A DNA stretch of 64,000 bases from contig NZ_LMOB01000001.1 of the NCBI RefSeq assembly GCF_001423185.1, forward strand, positions 956,874-1,020,873. The letters run 5' to 3'. The stretch comes from Plantibacter sp. Leaf314. GTDB taxonomy: Bacteria; Actinomycetota; Actinomycetes; Actinomycetales; Microbacteriaceae. The translations under genes and the position numbers were made by a program. Shown here one piece after another: positions 27,334 through 36,019 of this stretch. The first letter of the stretch is position 1. Each line of letters starts with the position of its first letter. Under the pieces are notes generated by a model. That model saw only the letters and a program-made list of their open reading frames with translations, was not told the origin of the DNA and did not search any database.

Positions 27334-28590
27334 TCAGTCGTCGACGATCTGCGGGTCGTAGCCCGCCTCACGGAGGGTCTGCACCACCAGGTCGCGGTGG
27401 TCGGGGCCGCGTGTCTCGATGCTGAGCTCGAGCTCGACGTCGCTGATCTGGAGTCCGTGGCCGTGCCGGGTGTGGAGCACCTCGATGACGTTGGCGTTCG
27501 CCTGCGCCACGAGTTCGGCCGTCCGCGCGAGCTGTCCGGGACGGTCGGGCAGTGGGATGCGGAGGGTCAGGTAGCGGTCAGAGGCGGCGAGCCCGTGGCT
27601 CACCACCCGCTGCAACAGGAGCGGGTCGATGTTCCCACCCGAGAGGATCGTGACCGTCGTCCCGGTCGGCTCGATCTTGCCGGCCAGGATCGCCGCGACC
27701 CCGGCCGCCCCGGCCGGCTCGACGACGAGTTTCGCGCGTTCGAGGAGGACGACGATCGCACGGGCCAGGTCGTCCTCGGAGACGGTGACGACCTCGTCGA
27801 CGAGCGCGCTGATCATCTGGAAGTTCAACTCGCCGGGACGGGCCACGGCGATGCCGTCGGCGATCGTCGGCTGCACGGTGATGGTCGTCGGCGTGCCCGC
27901 CTCCAGGGACACCGGGTACGCGGCGGCGTTGGCCGCCTGCACGCCGATCACCCGGATGGTGCGACCTTCCAGGGCCGCCCGCTGCTTCATGACGCCGGCC
28001 ACGCCGGAGATGAGGCCGCCGCCGCCGATCGGGACGATGACCGTCTCGACGTCGGGCACCTCCTCGAGGATCTCGAGGCCGAGCGTGCCCTGCCCCGTGA
28101 TGACGTCGGGGTGGTCGAACGGCGGGATGAGGATCGCACCCGTCTCCGCGGCGAACTCGGCGGCGGCGATGAGCGGTTCGGCGACCGTGTGGCCGCGCAG
28201 GATGACGTGGGCACCGTAGTCGCGGGTGGCGGCGAGCTTGGGCAGCGGGACCCCGACCGGCATGAAGATGGTCGCGGCGATGCCGAGCTCGCGCGCGGCG
28301 AATGCGACTCCCTGCGCGTGGTTGCCGGCGGAGGCCGCGACCACGCCCCGAGCGCGTTCCTCCGGCGTCAGGCTCGACATGCGGTTGTACGCGCCACGGA
28401 TCTTGTAGGAGCCGGTGCGCTGGAGGTTCTCGCACTTCAGATGCACCGGGACGCCGAGGACGTCGGCGAGGTAGCGGGAGCTCTCCATCGGGGTGCGTTG
28501 GACGGTGCCGACGAGGGTGTCCCTGGCACGCTCGAACGCGGCGAGCGACGGGCCGGGGATCACAGGTGCGGTGGTCGTTGAATCGGTCAT
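27334..28590 (-). CDS. ilvA: Threonine ammonia-lyase with ACT domain
   Basis: A 418-residue PLP enzyme that deaminates threonine to 2-oxobutanoate, the first step towards isoleucine. K63 in GSYKIRGAYNR binds PLP; SAGNHAQGVA and GGGGLISG (phosphate cradle) are intact. The C-terminal about 75 residues (YLTLRIPLPDRPGQLARTAELV onward) form one ACT-like domain, as in the TdcB-with-ACT form seen in Gram-positives, not the two-ACT IlvA of E. coli. The ATG at 28590 overlaps the stop of the AI-2E gene (ATGA). The frame stays open far upstream opposite to no gene start, and that extension is not coding. Confidence 0.94.
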   Translation of the reverse strand: MTDSTTTAPVIPGPSLAAFERARDTLVGTVQRTPMESSRYLADVLGVPVHLKCENLQRTGSYKIRGAYNRMSSLTPEERARGVVAASAGNHAQGVAFAARELGIAATIFMPVGVPLPKLAATRDYGAHVILRGHTVAEPLIAAAEFAAETGAILIPPFDHPDVITGQGTLGLEILEEVPDVETVIVPIGGGGLISGVAGVMKQRAALEGRTIRVIGVQAANAAAYPVSLEAGTPTTITVQPTIADGIAVARPGELNFQMISALVDEVVTVSEDDLARAIVVLLERAKLVVEPAGAAGVAAILAGKIEPTGTTVTILSGGNIDPLLLQRVVSHGLAASDRYLTLRIPLPDRPGQLARTAELVAQANANVIEVLHTRHGHGLQISDVELELSIETRGPDHRDLVVQTLREAGYDPQIVDD

Positions 28591-29909
28591 GGTGTGCGGG
28601 GTCCTGGACTTTCTGGGGACGGGGTCGCTGGGAGGTCGTCGCTGGGGTGCTGGGGCTCCTGATCGGCTGGGCGATCCTTGGGCTCGTGGGACGAGCGGGA
28701 GCCCGGACGGATTCGCCTGGGGCTCGGGACGGTCTGCCAGATGGCGCCGTCGGCGTCCGGCTCCGGTGGAGCGGTGCCGCCGGTCCGCCAGGTGCCGCTG
28801 GCGATGGTGTGGACCATCACGTTGATCACGGCCACCACGGGTACGGCGAACAACGCGCCGGGGATGCCCGCGACGAGCGTGCCGCCGGCCACCGCGAGCA
28901 CCACGGCCAGGGGGTGCACCTTCACCGCGGTGCCCATGATCAGTGGCTGGAGGACATGCCCTTCGAGCTGCTGCACGAGGAGGACGACACCCAGCATCAG
29001 CAGGGCGATCAACGGTCCGTTGTAGACGAGTGCGAGGAACACCGCGACGGCCCCGGTGACGACGGCGCCGACGATCGGCACGAACGAACCCAGGAAGACG
29101 AGCACGGCGACCGGGATGGCGAGGGGGACCCCGAGGATGAACGCGCCGAGGCCGATGCCGACCGCGTCGATCGAGGCCACGAGGATCTGCGTGCGCACGT
29201 AGTTGCCGAGCGTCCGCCAGCCCGCGCGGCCCGCGCTGTCGACGGCGGGACGTGCCCGCTGCGGGAAGACGCGTACCGTCCAGCGCCAGATCGTCCGACC
29301 GTCGATGAGCATGAACAGCAGGCAGAAGAGGGTCAGGAAGACGCCCGTGGCGACGTGGCCGAGCGTCGAACCGATCGACAGCGCGCCGGAGAGGAGCACC
29401 TGGCCGTCCTGTTGGAGCGAGTCGAAGGCCTGGGCGATGAAGTCGTTGAGCTGCGCCTCGGTCACGTGCAACGGACTGGCGAGCAGGAAGGCCTTGAAGT
29501 CGCCGTAGGCGGTCATGGTGCGGGCCTGCACGGAAGCGAACTGCGAGGTGATCTGCGAGATGGCGAGGAAGATCAGTCCGCTGACCACGGAGAGCGTGCC
29601 GACCATCGCGAGCGCGATGGCGAGGCCCTTCGGCCAGCGATGCCGCACCAGGACGTCGACGACGGGCTTCAGCAGCGCCGAGACGAGGACGGCGATGAGC
29701 AGCGGGATGACGATGAGGCGGAGCTGCACGACGAGGAAGACGAGCAGTGCGACGACCGCGGCGACCAGGAGGATCCGCCAGGACCATGCTGCGGCCACGC
29801 GCATGCCGCGCGGAACACTGCTCGAGCCGCTCAGCTCGGGTTCGCGCACGGGCGTTGTCGCTTCGGGAAGGAAACGTCCCCACCAGGTCTTCGGAGTGTC
29901 GTCCGCCAT
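28587..29909 (-). CDS. AI-2E family transporter (PerM-like)
   Basis: A 440-residue membrane protein with about eight hydrophobic helices: a pair near 42-75, one near 95-115, then a cluster from about 200 to 350. This gives the AI-2E/PerM pattern, including GSFVPIVGAVVTGAVAVFLAL and the helix containing QQLEGHVLQPLIMG. The C-terminal about 75 residues are Pro/Arg/Ser-rich and disordered. Family members export small molecules or act as Na/H antiporters; substrate unknown here. Start ATG 29909 carries TACACT exactly 6 nt upstream. It is coupled to ilvA, so export of an amino-acid-related compound is possible but unproven. Confidence 0.9.
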   Translation of the reverse strand: MADDTPKTWWGRFLPEATTPVREPELSGSSSVPRGMRVAAAWSWRILLVAAVVALLVFLVVQLRLIVIPLLIAVLVSALLKPVVDVLVRHRWPKGLAIALAMVGTLSVVSGLIFLAISQITSQFASVQARTMTAYGDFKAFLLASPLHVTEAQLNDFIAQAFDSLQQDGQVLLSGALSIGSTLGHVATGVFLTLFCLLFMLIDGRTIWRWTVRVFPQRARPAVDSAGRAGWRTLGNYVRTQILVASIDAVGIGLGAFILGVPLAIPVAVLVFLGSFVPIVGAVVTGAVAVFLALVYNGPLIALLMLGVVLLVQQLEGHVLQPLIMGTAVKVHPLAVVLAVAGGTLVAGIPGALFAVPVVAVINVMVHTIASGTWRTGGTAPPEPDADGAIWQTVPSPRRIRPGSRSSHEPKDRPADQEPQHPSDDLPATPSPESPGPRTP

Positions 29910-29915
29910 TGCTCA

Positions 29916-29921
29916 AGTGTA
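29916..29921 (-). promoter_or_regulatory. Leaderless-type -10 element of the AI-2E gene (TACACT)
   Basis: TACACT on the minus strand lies exactly 6 nt before the ATG at 29909 and probably drives the AI-2E-ilvA pair. Confidence 0.55.
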
Positions 29922-30004
29922 GGGCTGGCACATGCCTGTCCGAGCATGCGGATGACGGGCTCTGTGCCCTCGTCGTGGGCCGCCCGGGTGTCGGCGGCCG
30001 GTGC

Positions 30005-30010
30005 TAGCGT
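30005..30010 (+). promoter_or_regulatory. Leaderless-type -10 element of the YcaQ-like gene (TAGCGT)
   Basis: TAGCGT lies exactly 6 nt before the GTG at 30017. Confidence 0.55.
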
Positions 30011-30016
30011 CGGGCC

Positions 30017-31291
30017 GTGCCCGCTCCCCTCTCCCCTGCTCTCGCCCGACGGATCGCACTCGGTGCGCAAGGCCTCGGCGGGCCACCGCGCACGTCCCCG
30101 GCCGGGACCCGCACGCTCCGCTCCACGATCGACCGACTCGGCCTCCTGCAGATCGACTCCGTCAACGTCTTCGAGCGCAGTCACTACCTCCCGCTCTTCG
30201 CGCGGCTGGGCGGGTACGACAAGGCCCTCCTCGACCGCCTGACCCTCGCGGCCGACTCGCCCTATCTGGAGTACTGGGCGCACGAGGCGGCGTTCATCCC
30301 CCGCGAGTCGTGGCCGTTGTTCCGTTGGCGGATGGAGGCGAACCGCGCGAAGCATGCGGGCGACGACACCACCTGGGCGAGCCAGAACCCGGAGATGTTG
30401 GACTGGGTGCGAGCCCTGCTGCGCGCCGAGGGGCCGTTGAAGGCGAGCGAGATCGAACACGACGCGAACGTCCGACGCGGACCCTGGTGGGGATGGTCCG
30501 ACGTGAAGCGGGCGTTGGAGGTGCTGTTCCTCTACGGCGAGGTCGTCACGGCCGGTCGCGATCGATTCGAGCGCCGGTACGCGCTCGCCGAGCAGGTGCT
30601 GCCGCAGCACCTCCTCGACGTGGACGTCGCCCGGCCCGACGCGATCCGCGCGCTCGTCGAACAGGCCGCGGCGGCGCAGGGCGTCGCGACCCTCGCCGAC
30701 CTGGCGGACTACTTCCGGATCAAGCCGCAGACCGCGGTCCGCCTTGCGGTCGACGAGCTCGTGGACGTCGGCGTCCTCGAGCCGGTCTCCGTCGCCGGTT
30801 GGGAACGACGCGGCGGGCCGCAGGAGGCCTGGATCCACCGCGACGCCCGACGACCGCGACGCATCGAGGGGGCTGCGCTCCTCAGCCCGTTCGACCCGGT
30901 CGTCTGGTTCCGCGAACGCGCACTGAGGATGTTCGGACTCCACTACCGGATCGAGATCTACACGCCGGAGCCCAAGCGCGTCTACGGGTACTACGTCCTG
31001 CCGGTCCTGATCGACGGCGAGATCGTCGCGCGCGTCGATCTGAAGAGCGACCGCCAGGCGGGGGTCCTCCGTGTCCAGTCCGCGTGGTTCGAGCGTGGGC
31101 ATGAGGATGACGTCGCCCGGGGGCTCCGTCCCATCGCCGACGACGCGATCGCGGGGCGCCTCGCGGGGTTGCTCGAGCAGACGGCCCACTGGCAGGGACT
31201 CGACGCCGTGGTCGTCGTCGATCGAGGGACGCTCGCGGCTCCCCTGGCCCATGCGGTCGGCACCACGCTCGTCTCCCGTCCACCCGCGTAG
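30017..31291 (+). CDS. YcaQ/AlkX-like winged-helix DNA glycosylase (HTH_42 family)
   Basis: A 424-residue protein of the AlkZ/YcaQ superfamily of tandem winged-helix DNA glycosylases, which remove bulky alkyl bases or unhook interstrand crosslinks. The catalytic region near residues 42-50 reads GLLQIDSVN, a Q-x-D motif (Q45, D47) of the YcaQ-like branch, not the Q-x-Q of AlkZ. Further markers are RSHYLPLFARLG, EYWAHEAAFIP and LLSPFDPVVWFRERALRMFG. Full length for the family. It stands alone, so a general alkylation-repair role is more likely than self-resistance to a natural product. Confidence 0.86.
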   Translation: MPAPLSPALARRIALGAQGLGGPPRTSPAGTRTLRSTIDRLGLLQIDSVNVFERSHYLPLFARLGGYDKALLDRLTLAADSPYLEYWAHEAAFIPRESWPLFRWRMEANRAKHAGDDTTWASQNPEMLDWVRALLRAEGPLKASEIEHDANVRRGPWWGWSDVKRALEVLFLYGEVVTAGRDRFERRYALAEQVLPQHLLDVDVARPDAIRALVEQAAAAQGVATLADLADYFRIKPQTAVRLAVDELVDVGVLEPVSVAGWERRGGPQEAWIHRDARRPRRIEGAALLSPFDPVVWFRERALRMFGLHYRIEIYTPEPKRVYGYYVLPVLIDGEIVARVDLKSDRQAGVLRVQSAWFERGHEDDVARGLRPIADDAIAGRLAGLLEQTAHWQGLDAVVVVDRGTLAAPLAHAVGTTLVSRPPA

Positions 31292-31400
31292 GCATGGGCA
31301 CTACTCCCCATGCTCAGGGGGCGCAATCACTCTCAGGGGATGCACACCGACTGCTAAGTTGATGAGCACCTTCATGGTCCGAAACGAGGGGAACCCGCCC

Positions 31401-32951
31401 ATGAGCAACGACGACACCACACCCGCACAACCCGGCCGACCGAACCCGGACGAGCAGCCGAACCAGCCGTACCAGGGGCAGCAGCAGCAGTCCCCGTACC
31501 AGCAGGGTCAGCAGCCGTCCGACAACCCGTACCAGTCGGGCCAGCAGCAGACGCCGAACCCCTACCAGCAGGGCCAGCAGATGCCGCAGAACCCCTACCA
31601 GTCGGGCCAGCAGCAGACGCCGAACCAGGCACCTCCGGCTCCGTACGGCCAGCAGCCGACCGGCGGCCACAACCCGTACCAGCAGGGCCAGCAGCAGACC
31701 GGCGCGCAGAACCCGTACCAGCAGGGCCAGCAGGGCCAGCAGGGCCAGCAGCCGAACGGCCAGTACGCGACGGCGCAGAACCCCTACGCGACGGGCGCGC
31801 CCAAGCAGCCGATGGATCCGAAGCAGAAGAAGCGGATCATCATGTGGTCGTCGATCGCCGGTGGAGCGCTCGTCCTCATCGCAGCGGCAGCCATCACGAT
31901 CGGTGTCTTGAACACCACGGCCTTCGGACCGCAGGCGAAGGTCGAGGAGTACCTCAAGGCCATCGCCGCGGGTGACGCCAAGCTCGCCAACAGCCTCGTG
32001 GCCCCCGACCCCTCGATCGTCGGCAGCACGGACGACGCCACGGCGGAGCCCGAAGCCACGAAGGAACCTGAAGCCACCCCCGACCCCGACGAGTCGGCAG
32101 CCCCCGACGATGACGCTGACGCTGACGCCGATGCTGCAGCTCCCACCGCGGTGAAGCCGACGGCGCTGCTCACGAACGAGGTCCTCAAGGCCGCGGACGA
32201 GCGCATCAAGGACCCGAAGGTCGGCCGCGTCTACAACCGCAACGGCGAGGCTCGCGTGCAGGTCACGTACGAGCTCGGCGGCAAGAAGTACGAGGACACG
32301 GTCACGCTCGAGAGCGAAGGCAAGCAGTTCCTGTTCTTCGACCAGTGGAAGCTCGCGAGCTCGCTCGTCGGCAGCATCAGCGTGTACACCGGTCTCGGCG
32401 GCACCGCGTTCAGCGTCAACGGCGTCAACTTCGACGGTGCGGCTGACGCAAGCCTCTTCGCTTACCCGGCCGTGTACACGATCGCGCCGCCGGAGAGCAA
32501 GTTCCTGCAGGGCGACGCGCAGACCATCACCCTGACCTCGTACACCGCCGGCGAAGGTTCGGCCTTCGTCGACATCGACGTGACGGCCACGGAGGCGCTC
32601 ACCACCGAGGTGACCAAGCAGGTCGTCGCCATGATCGAGAAGTGCCTCGGCGCGACCACGCTCGACACCGAGTGCGGTGTCATGCCCGACTGGCAGCAGA
32701 AGCAGTTCTCGAGCGTCGGTCCGGTCACGTGGACGCTCACCTCTCCCCCGACCGTCGAGGTCGATGAGAGCGGTTCGTACTTCTACACCTCGGACGGCCG
32801 CATCGACGGCTCGTTCGACGCCTCCTGGTACGGTAGCGCCGTCACCGGGCAGCAGGTGTGGGACACGTACCTGAACTTCCCGGGCAAGATCACGATCGAC
32901 GCCGATGACAAGGTCACGGTGACGTTCGACTCCGACGAGCAGACCGAATAA
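31401..32951 (+). CDS. Gln/Pro/Tyr-rich single-pass membrane protein
   Basis: A 516-residue protein. Residues about 1-135 are a low-complexity cytoplasmic region of imperfect NPYQQGQQ and NPYQSGQQQTP repeats. A KQKKR stop-transfer signal and one membrane helix (about 152-172, IMWSSIAGGALVLIAAAAITIG) follow. The extracytoplasmic part starts with an NTF2-like/DUF4878-like segment (KVEEYLKAIAAGDAKLANSLVAP), an acidic Glu/Asp/Ala linker, then beta-rich modules to the C-terminus. Start ATG 31401 has GAGGGG upstream. Function unknown; related architectures are common in Microbacteriaceae. It ends at a strong hairpin. Confidence 0.85.
   Translation: MSNDDTTPAQPGRPNPDEQPNQPYQGQQQQSPYQQGQQPSDNPYQSGQQQTPNPYQQGQQMPQNPYQSGQQQTPNQAPPAPYGQQPTGGHNPYQQGQQQTGAQNPYQQGQQGQQGQQPNGQYATAQNPYATGAPKQPMDPKQKKRIIMWSSIAGGALVLIAAAAITIGVLNTTAFGPQAKVEEYLKAIAAGDAKLANSLVAPDPSIVGSTDDATAEPEATKEPEATPDPDESAAPDDDADADADAAAPTAVKPTALLTNEVLKAADERIKDPKVGRVYNRNGEARVQVTYELGGKKYEDTVTLESEGKQFLFFDQWKLASSLVGSISVYTGLGGTAFSVNGVNFDGAADASLFAYPAVYTIAPPESKFLQGDAQTITLTSYTAGEGSAFVDIDVTATEALTTEVTKQVVAMIEKCLGATTLDTECGVMPDWQQKQFSSVGPVTWTLTSPPTVEVDESGSYFYTSDGRIDGSFDASWYGSAVTGQQVWDTYLNFPGKITIDADDKVTVTFDSDEQTE
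31480..31790 (+). repeat. Imperfect NPYQQGQQ-coding repeats
   Basis: A tract of CCAGCAGGGCCAGCAG-type units encodes about seven copies of NPYQ(Q/S)GQQ with variable spacers, including three successive QQG units near 31728-31752. Such tracts expand and contract by slippage. Confidence 0.75.
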
Positions 32952-32969
32952 CGGTCCTCGCCTGAACGC

Positions 32970-33005
32970 CGAATGGGGCGGCACCTCCGGGTGTCGCCCC
33001 ATTCG
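32970..33005. terminator. Strong bidirectional terminator
   Basis: A 15-bp stem with one G-U pair (CGAATGGGGCG core) and a 6-base loop, between the Gln-rich gene and convergent htpX. Confidence 0.82.
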
Positions 33006-33106
33006 TGTGTCCCGGTTCGAAACCCTGACCGGTCCAGACCGCGCCGACAGGAACCAGACGGTGCCCGCGAGAAACCCTCGGTGCCCCCGCGAACCCGACC
33101 TGCCCG

Positions 33107-33991
33107 TTAGAACCCGTCGCCGATGGTGCTGAGTCGCTTGATGCGCTCGACGAGCGGCGGGTGCGTGCTGAAGAGTCGGGCCACGGCCCCTGGCTTCAGC
33201 GGGTCGGCGATCCACAGGTGCGCCATGGACGAGTTCTGCTTCGCCATGGGTCGACCGTAGGCGGCCAGCTTGCCGAGCGCACTCGCGAGGGCCTCCGGGT
33301 GGCGGGTGGTGAGCGCGCCCGTCGCATCCGCGAGGTACTCGCGCTGCCGCGAGATGGACAACTGGACGAGCGTCGCGAGCAATGGCGCCACCAGCATGGC
33401 GACGATCCCGATGACGAGCATGACGGGGTTGCCGCCGTTGTTGTTGTTGCGGTTGCCGCCGCCCCAGATCGTCATCCGGAGGAGCATGTCCGAGAGGAAC
33501 CCGATCGCGACCACGAGCCCGAAGACGACCATCGAGACGCGGATGTCGTAGTTGCGGACGTGGCCGAGTTCGTGCGCCATGACGCCCTCGAGCTCAGCGT
33601 CGTTGAGGATCTCGAGGAGGCCGGTGGTCGCGGCCACCATGGCGTGCTCCGGATCGCGTCCCGTCGCGAAGGCGTTCGGCGCCGGATCGACGATGAGGTA
33701 GACCTCGGGCATCGGTGTACCGGTGGTGATCGCGAGGTTCTCGACGATGCGGTACAGACGCGGGTGGTCGGCGAGCTCGATGCGTTGCGCGCCCGTCATC
33801 GCGATCGCCTGGCGGCCGGCGAAGAAGTACTGGATACAGGCGTACACGACGGCGACGACTAGGACGATGATCGTGATCGTGAGGTTCTGGTACAGGTATC
33901 CGGCCAGCCACCCGAGCCCGCCGATGATCGCCAGGAAGACGATGAAGATCAGGACGGTGTTGCGCTTGTTCCGCGCGATCGCTCGGTACAC
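33107..33991 (-). CDS. htpX: M48-family zinc metalloprotease, HtpX-like
   Basis: A 294-residue membrane protease. Two N-terminal helices (about 13-33 and 38-58) precede a cytosolic M48 domain with HELGH at 140-144 (zinc ligands H140, H144) and a downstream glutamate in SRQREYLADA. Two further hydrophobic segments lie about 158-180 and 190-215. HtpX takes part in membrane-protein quality control. It follows lemA on the same strand by 18 bases; lemA-htpX pairs are widespread, pointing to a shared role. Confidence 0.93.
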   Translation of the reverse strand: MYRAIARNKRNTVLIFIVFLAIIGGLGWLAGYLYQNLTITIIVLVVAVVYACIQYFFAGRQAIAMTGAQRIELADHPRLYRIVENLAITTGTPMPEVYLIVDPAPNAFATGRDPEHAMVAATTGLLEILNDAELEGVMAHELGHVRNYDIRVSMVVFGLVVAIGFLSDMLLRMTIWGGGNRNNNNGGNPVMLVIGIVAMLVAPLLATLVQLSISRQREYLADATGALTTRHPEALASALGKLAAYGRPMAKQNSSMAHLWIADPLKPGAVARLFSTHPPLVERIKRLSTIGDGF

Positions 33992-34009
33992 CGGACGGCG
34001 CTCAGGCGA

Positions 34010-34576
34010 TCAGAACTGGACGCGCGGCGGTTCGGCGATCGCCGCGTTGTCGGTGACCTCGAAGAAGTCGCTCTCGGAGAAGCCGAGCCCCTTGGCGAAG
34101 AGGTTGTTCGGGAACACCTTGATCTTCGTGTTGAGCTCCCGGACGCCTCCGTTGTAGAAGCGACGCGAGGCCTGGATCTTGTCCTCGGTGTCGACGATCT
34201 CCGACTGCAGCTGCAGGAAGTTCTGGCTCGCCTGCAACTGCGGGTAGGCCTCGGCGACGGCGAAGATGCTCTTGAGCGCCTGCTGCATGTGCGTCTCAGC
34301 CTCGCTCACCGCGGCCGGCCCCTGGGCGGTCAACGTCTCGGCACGGGCCTTCGTCACGTTCTCGAACACCGCCTTCTCGTGGGCGGCGTAGCCCTTCACC
34401 GCCTCGATGAGGTTCGGGATGAGGTCGGCGCGGCGCTTCAGCTGCACCGTGATGTCGCTCCAAGCCTCCTCGACGCGGACGTTCAGCGTCACGAGCGAGT
34501 TGTACGTCACCCAGAAGTAGATGCCGACGATGACGACCAGGGCGACGACGATGAGGACTGGGATCAGCCATTCCAT
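34010..34576 (-). CDS. lemA: LemA family protein
   Basis: A 188-residue protein with an N-terminal membrane helix (about 4-24) followed by a four-helix bundle typical of LemA (YNSLVTLNVRVEEAWSDITVQLKRR, DLIPNLIEAVKGYAAHE, YPQLQASQNFLQLQSEI, RRFYNGGVRELNTKIKVFP). The segments are quoted separately. Start ATG 34576 has AAGGAGCCC upstream. First gene of a lemA-htpX operon. LemA function is not well defined; association with HtpX suggests an envelope-stress role. Confidence 0.93.
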   Translation of the reverse strand: MEWLIPVLIVVALVVIVGIYFWVTYNSLVTLNVRVEEAWSDITVQLKRRADLIPNLIEAVKGYAAHEKAVFENVTKARAETLTAQGPAAVSEAETHMQQALKSIFAVAEAYPQLQASQNFLQLQSEIVDTEDKIQASRRFYNGGVRELNTKIKVFPNNLFAKGLGFSESDFFEVTDNAAIAEPPRVQF

Positions 34577-34708
34577 GAGGATGGGCTCCTTGCGAATCGA
34601 TGGAGAGCGGGTGTGTCTATTCTATCCGCGAGGCGCGGCAACCCTTGGGGACTTCGCAGGAAGCACGCAGCCGCCATGCAGCCAGCGCCTGCGGGCCCCG
34701 CTCCGGCG

Positions 34709-36019
34709 TCACTCGCCGAGGACGCGCGTGAGGTACGGGTTGCCGAACACCCGGCCCGGGTCGAGACGGTCGCGAAGGGCGAGGAAGTCGTCGAAATGCG
34801 GGTACACGCCCCGGAGGGACGAGGCGTCGCGAGCATGCAGCTTGCCCCAGTGCGGCCGACCCCCGAGCTCCGTCATGATCGCCTCCACGGCCCGGAAGTA
34901 CTCCCCCGGATCCTCGCGGAAGAACCGGTGGACGGCGACATAGCCGGTCGCCCGGCCCGAGGCCGTGGACAGCCAGAGTTCGTCGGATGCCGCGACCCGC
35001 ACCTCGATCGGGAACGAGATCCGCCACCCGCGTTCCTCGATGAGGGCTCGAACCCTCGCGAAGGCGGTCGGCAGCTGCTCGAGCGGGACGGCGTACTCCA
35101 TTTCGACGAACCGCACCGTCCTGCTGGTCGTGAACACCGCCGTCGACCGGTCGACGAACTCCCGATCACCGACGAGCCGGTCGGCGAGTCGATTCACCCC
35201 CGGGACGATGGCGGGCGCCACGGTGCCGACGTTGCAGAGCACGCGGTACACCCCGTTCGCGAGCAGGGTGTCGTCGACCCACCGCTCGAGCGGCCGGAGT
35301 GGGCGCACCGCGGAATCACCCGGGAGTCGCACGTTCGTCTTCGTGAGGGCGGTCCCGGTGTGCGGGAACCAGTAGAACTCGAAGTGGTCGACGGCGGCGG
35401 CCCGAGCGAGCAACTCCGACAGCAGCCCGTCCAGCGGCTCGGGTCGCTCGACGGCATGCAGCACGAAAGCGGGGACGCACTGCAGGGTGACCTCGACCAG
35501 GATGCCCAGCGCTCCGAGACCGAGCGCCAGCGCCGGCAGCAGCGCGGTCTCCTGCTCGTCGTCGGCGGTCAGCAGCTCGCCGTCGGCGGTCACCAGTACC
35601 ACGCCGACGACCTGCGTGGCGATCCCGCCGAAGGCCGATCCCGTCCCGTGCGTCCCCGTGGAGATCGCGCCGGCGATGGACTGCCGGTCGATGTCGCCGA
35701 GGTTGGGCATCGCGAGCCCGTAGGGTTCGAGCAGCCGCGGGACGTCGTGGAGGCGGGTCCCCGCCAGCAGGGTCACGCGGCCTCGCTCCCGGTCGACCCG
35801 CACCACCCCGGACAACGCGTCGAGTTCGAGCAGCACCCCGGGTGCCACGGCGATCCCGGTGAAACTGTGACCCGCACCGACGGCTTTGATCGGCAGGCCG
35901 GCACCGGCTGCCGCACGAATGAGGCGCTGCACCTCGACGATCGACGCCGGGCGTTCGACGCGCACCGGCCGCACCCGTTCGGTGCGCGCCCAGTTCGTCC
36001 ACACACTCCGACCGCGCAT
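34709..36019 (-). CDS. D-arabinono-1,4-lactone oxidase family FAD enzyme
   Basis: A 436-residue VAO-type flavoprotein. The N-terminal FAD domain has AVGAGHSFTGIAV near 46-58; H51 is in the position of the histidine that covalently binds FAD in aldonolactone oxidases. GDIDRQSIAGAISTGTHGTG follows. The C-terminal ALO domain ends with RPHWGKLHA and DPGRVFGNPYL, which are typical. It oxidises a sugar lactone or alditol with O2; the exact substrate is unknown. Its ATG shares one base with the stop of the PLP gene (TGATG), so it is the last gene of a three-gene coupled operon. Confidence 0.88.
   Translation of the reverse strand: MRGRSVWTNWARTERVRPVRVERPASIVEVQRLIRAAAGAGLPIKAVGAGHSFTGIAVAPGVLLELDALSGVVRVDRERGRVTLLAGTRLHDVPRLLEPYGLAMPNLGDIDRQSIAGAISTGTHGTGSAFGGIATQVVGVVLVTADGELLTADDEQETALLPALALGLGALGILVEVTLQCVPAFVLHAVERPEPLDGLLSELLARAAAVDHFEFYWFPHTGTALTKTNVRLPGDSAVRPLRPLERWVDDTLLANGVYRVLCNVGTVAPAIVPGVNRLADRLVGDREFVDRSTAVFTTSRTVRFVEMEYAVPLEQLPTAFARVRALIEERGWRISFPIEVRVAASDELWLSTASGRATGYVAVHRFFREDPGEYFRAVEAIMTELGGRPHWGKLHARDASSLRGVYPHFDDFLALRDRLDPGRVFGNPYLTRVLGE

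Noticed and set aside
27334..29931. An 865-codon open frame containing ilvA
   Set aside because: Only the last 418 codons match threonine ammonia-lyase. The upstream half is an off-frame reading of the AI-2E gene, whose stop overlaps the ilvA ATG.
31480..31790. CRISPR-like repeat array
   Set aside because: The repeats are in phase with the reading frame, unequal in length and code for NPYQQGQQ; there are no spacers of constant length.
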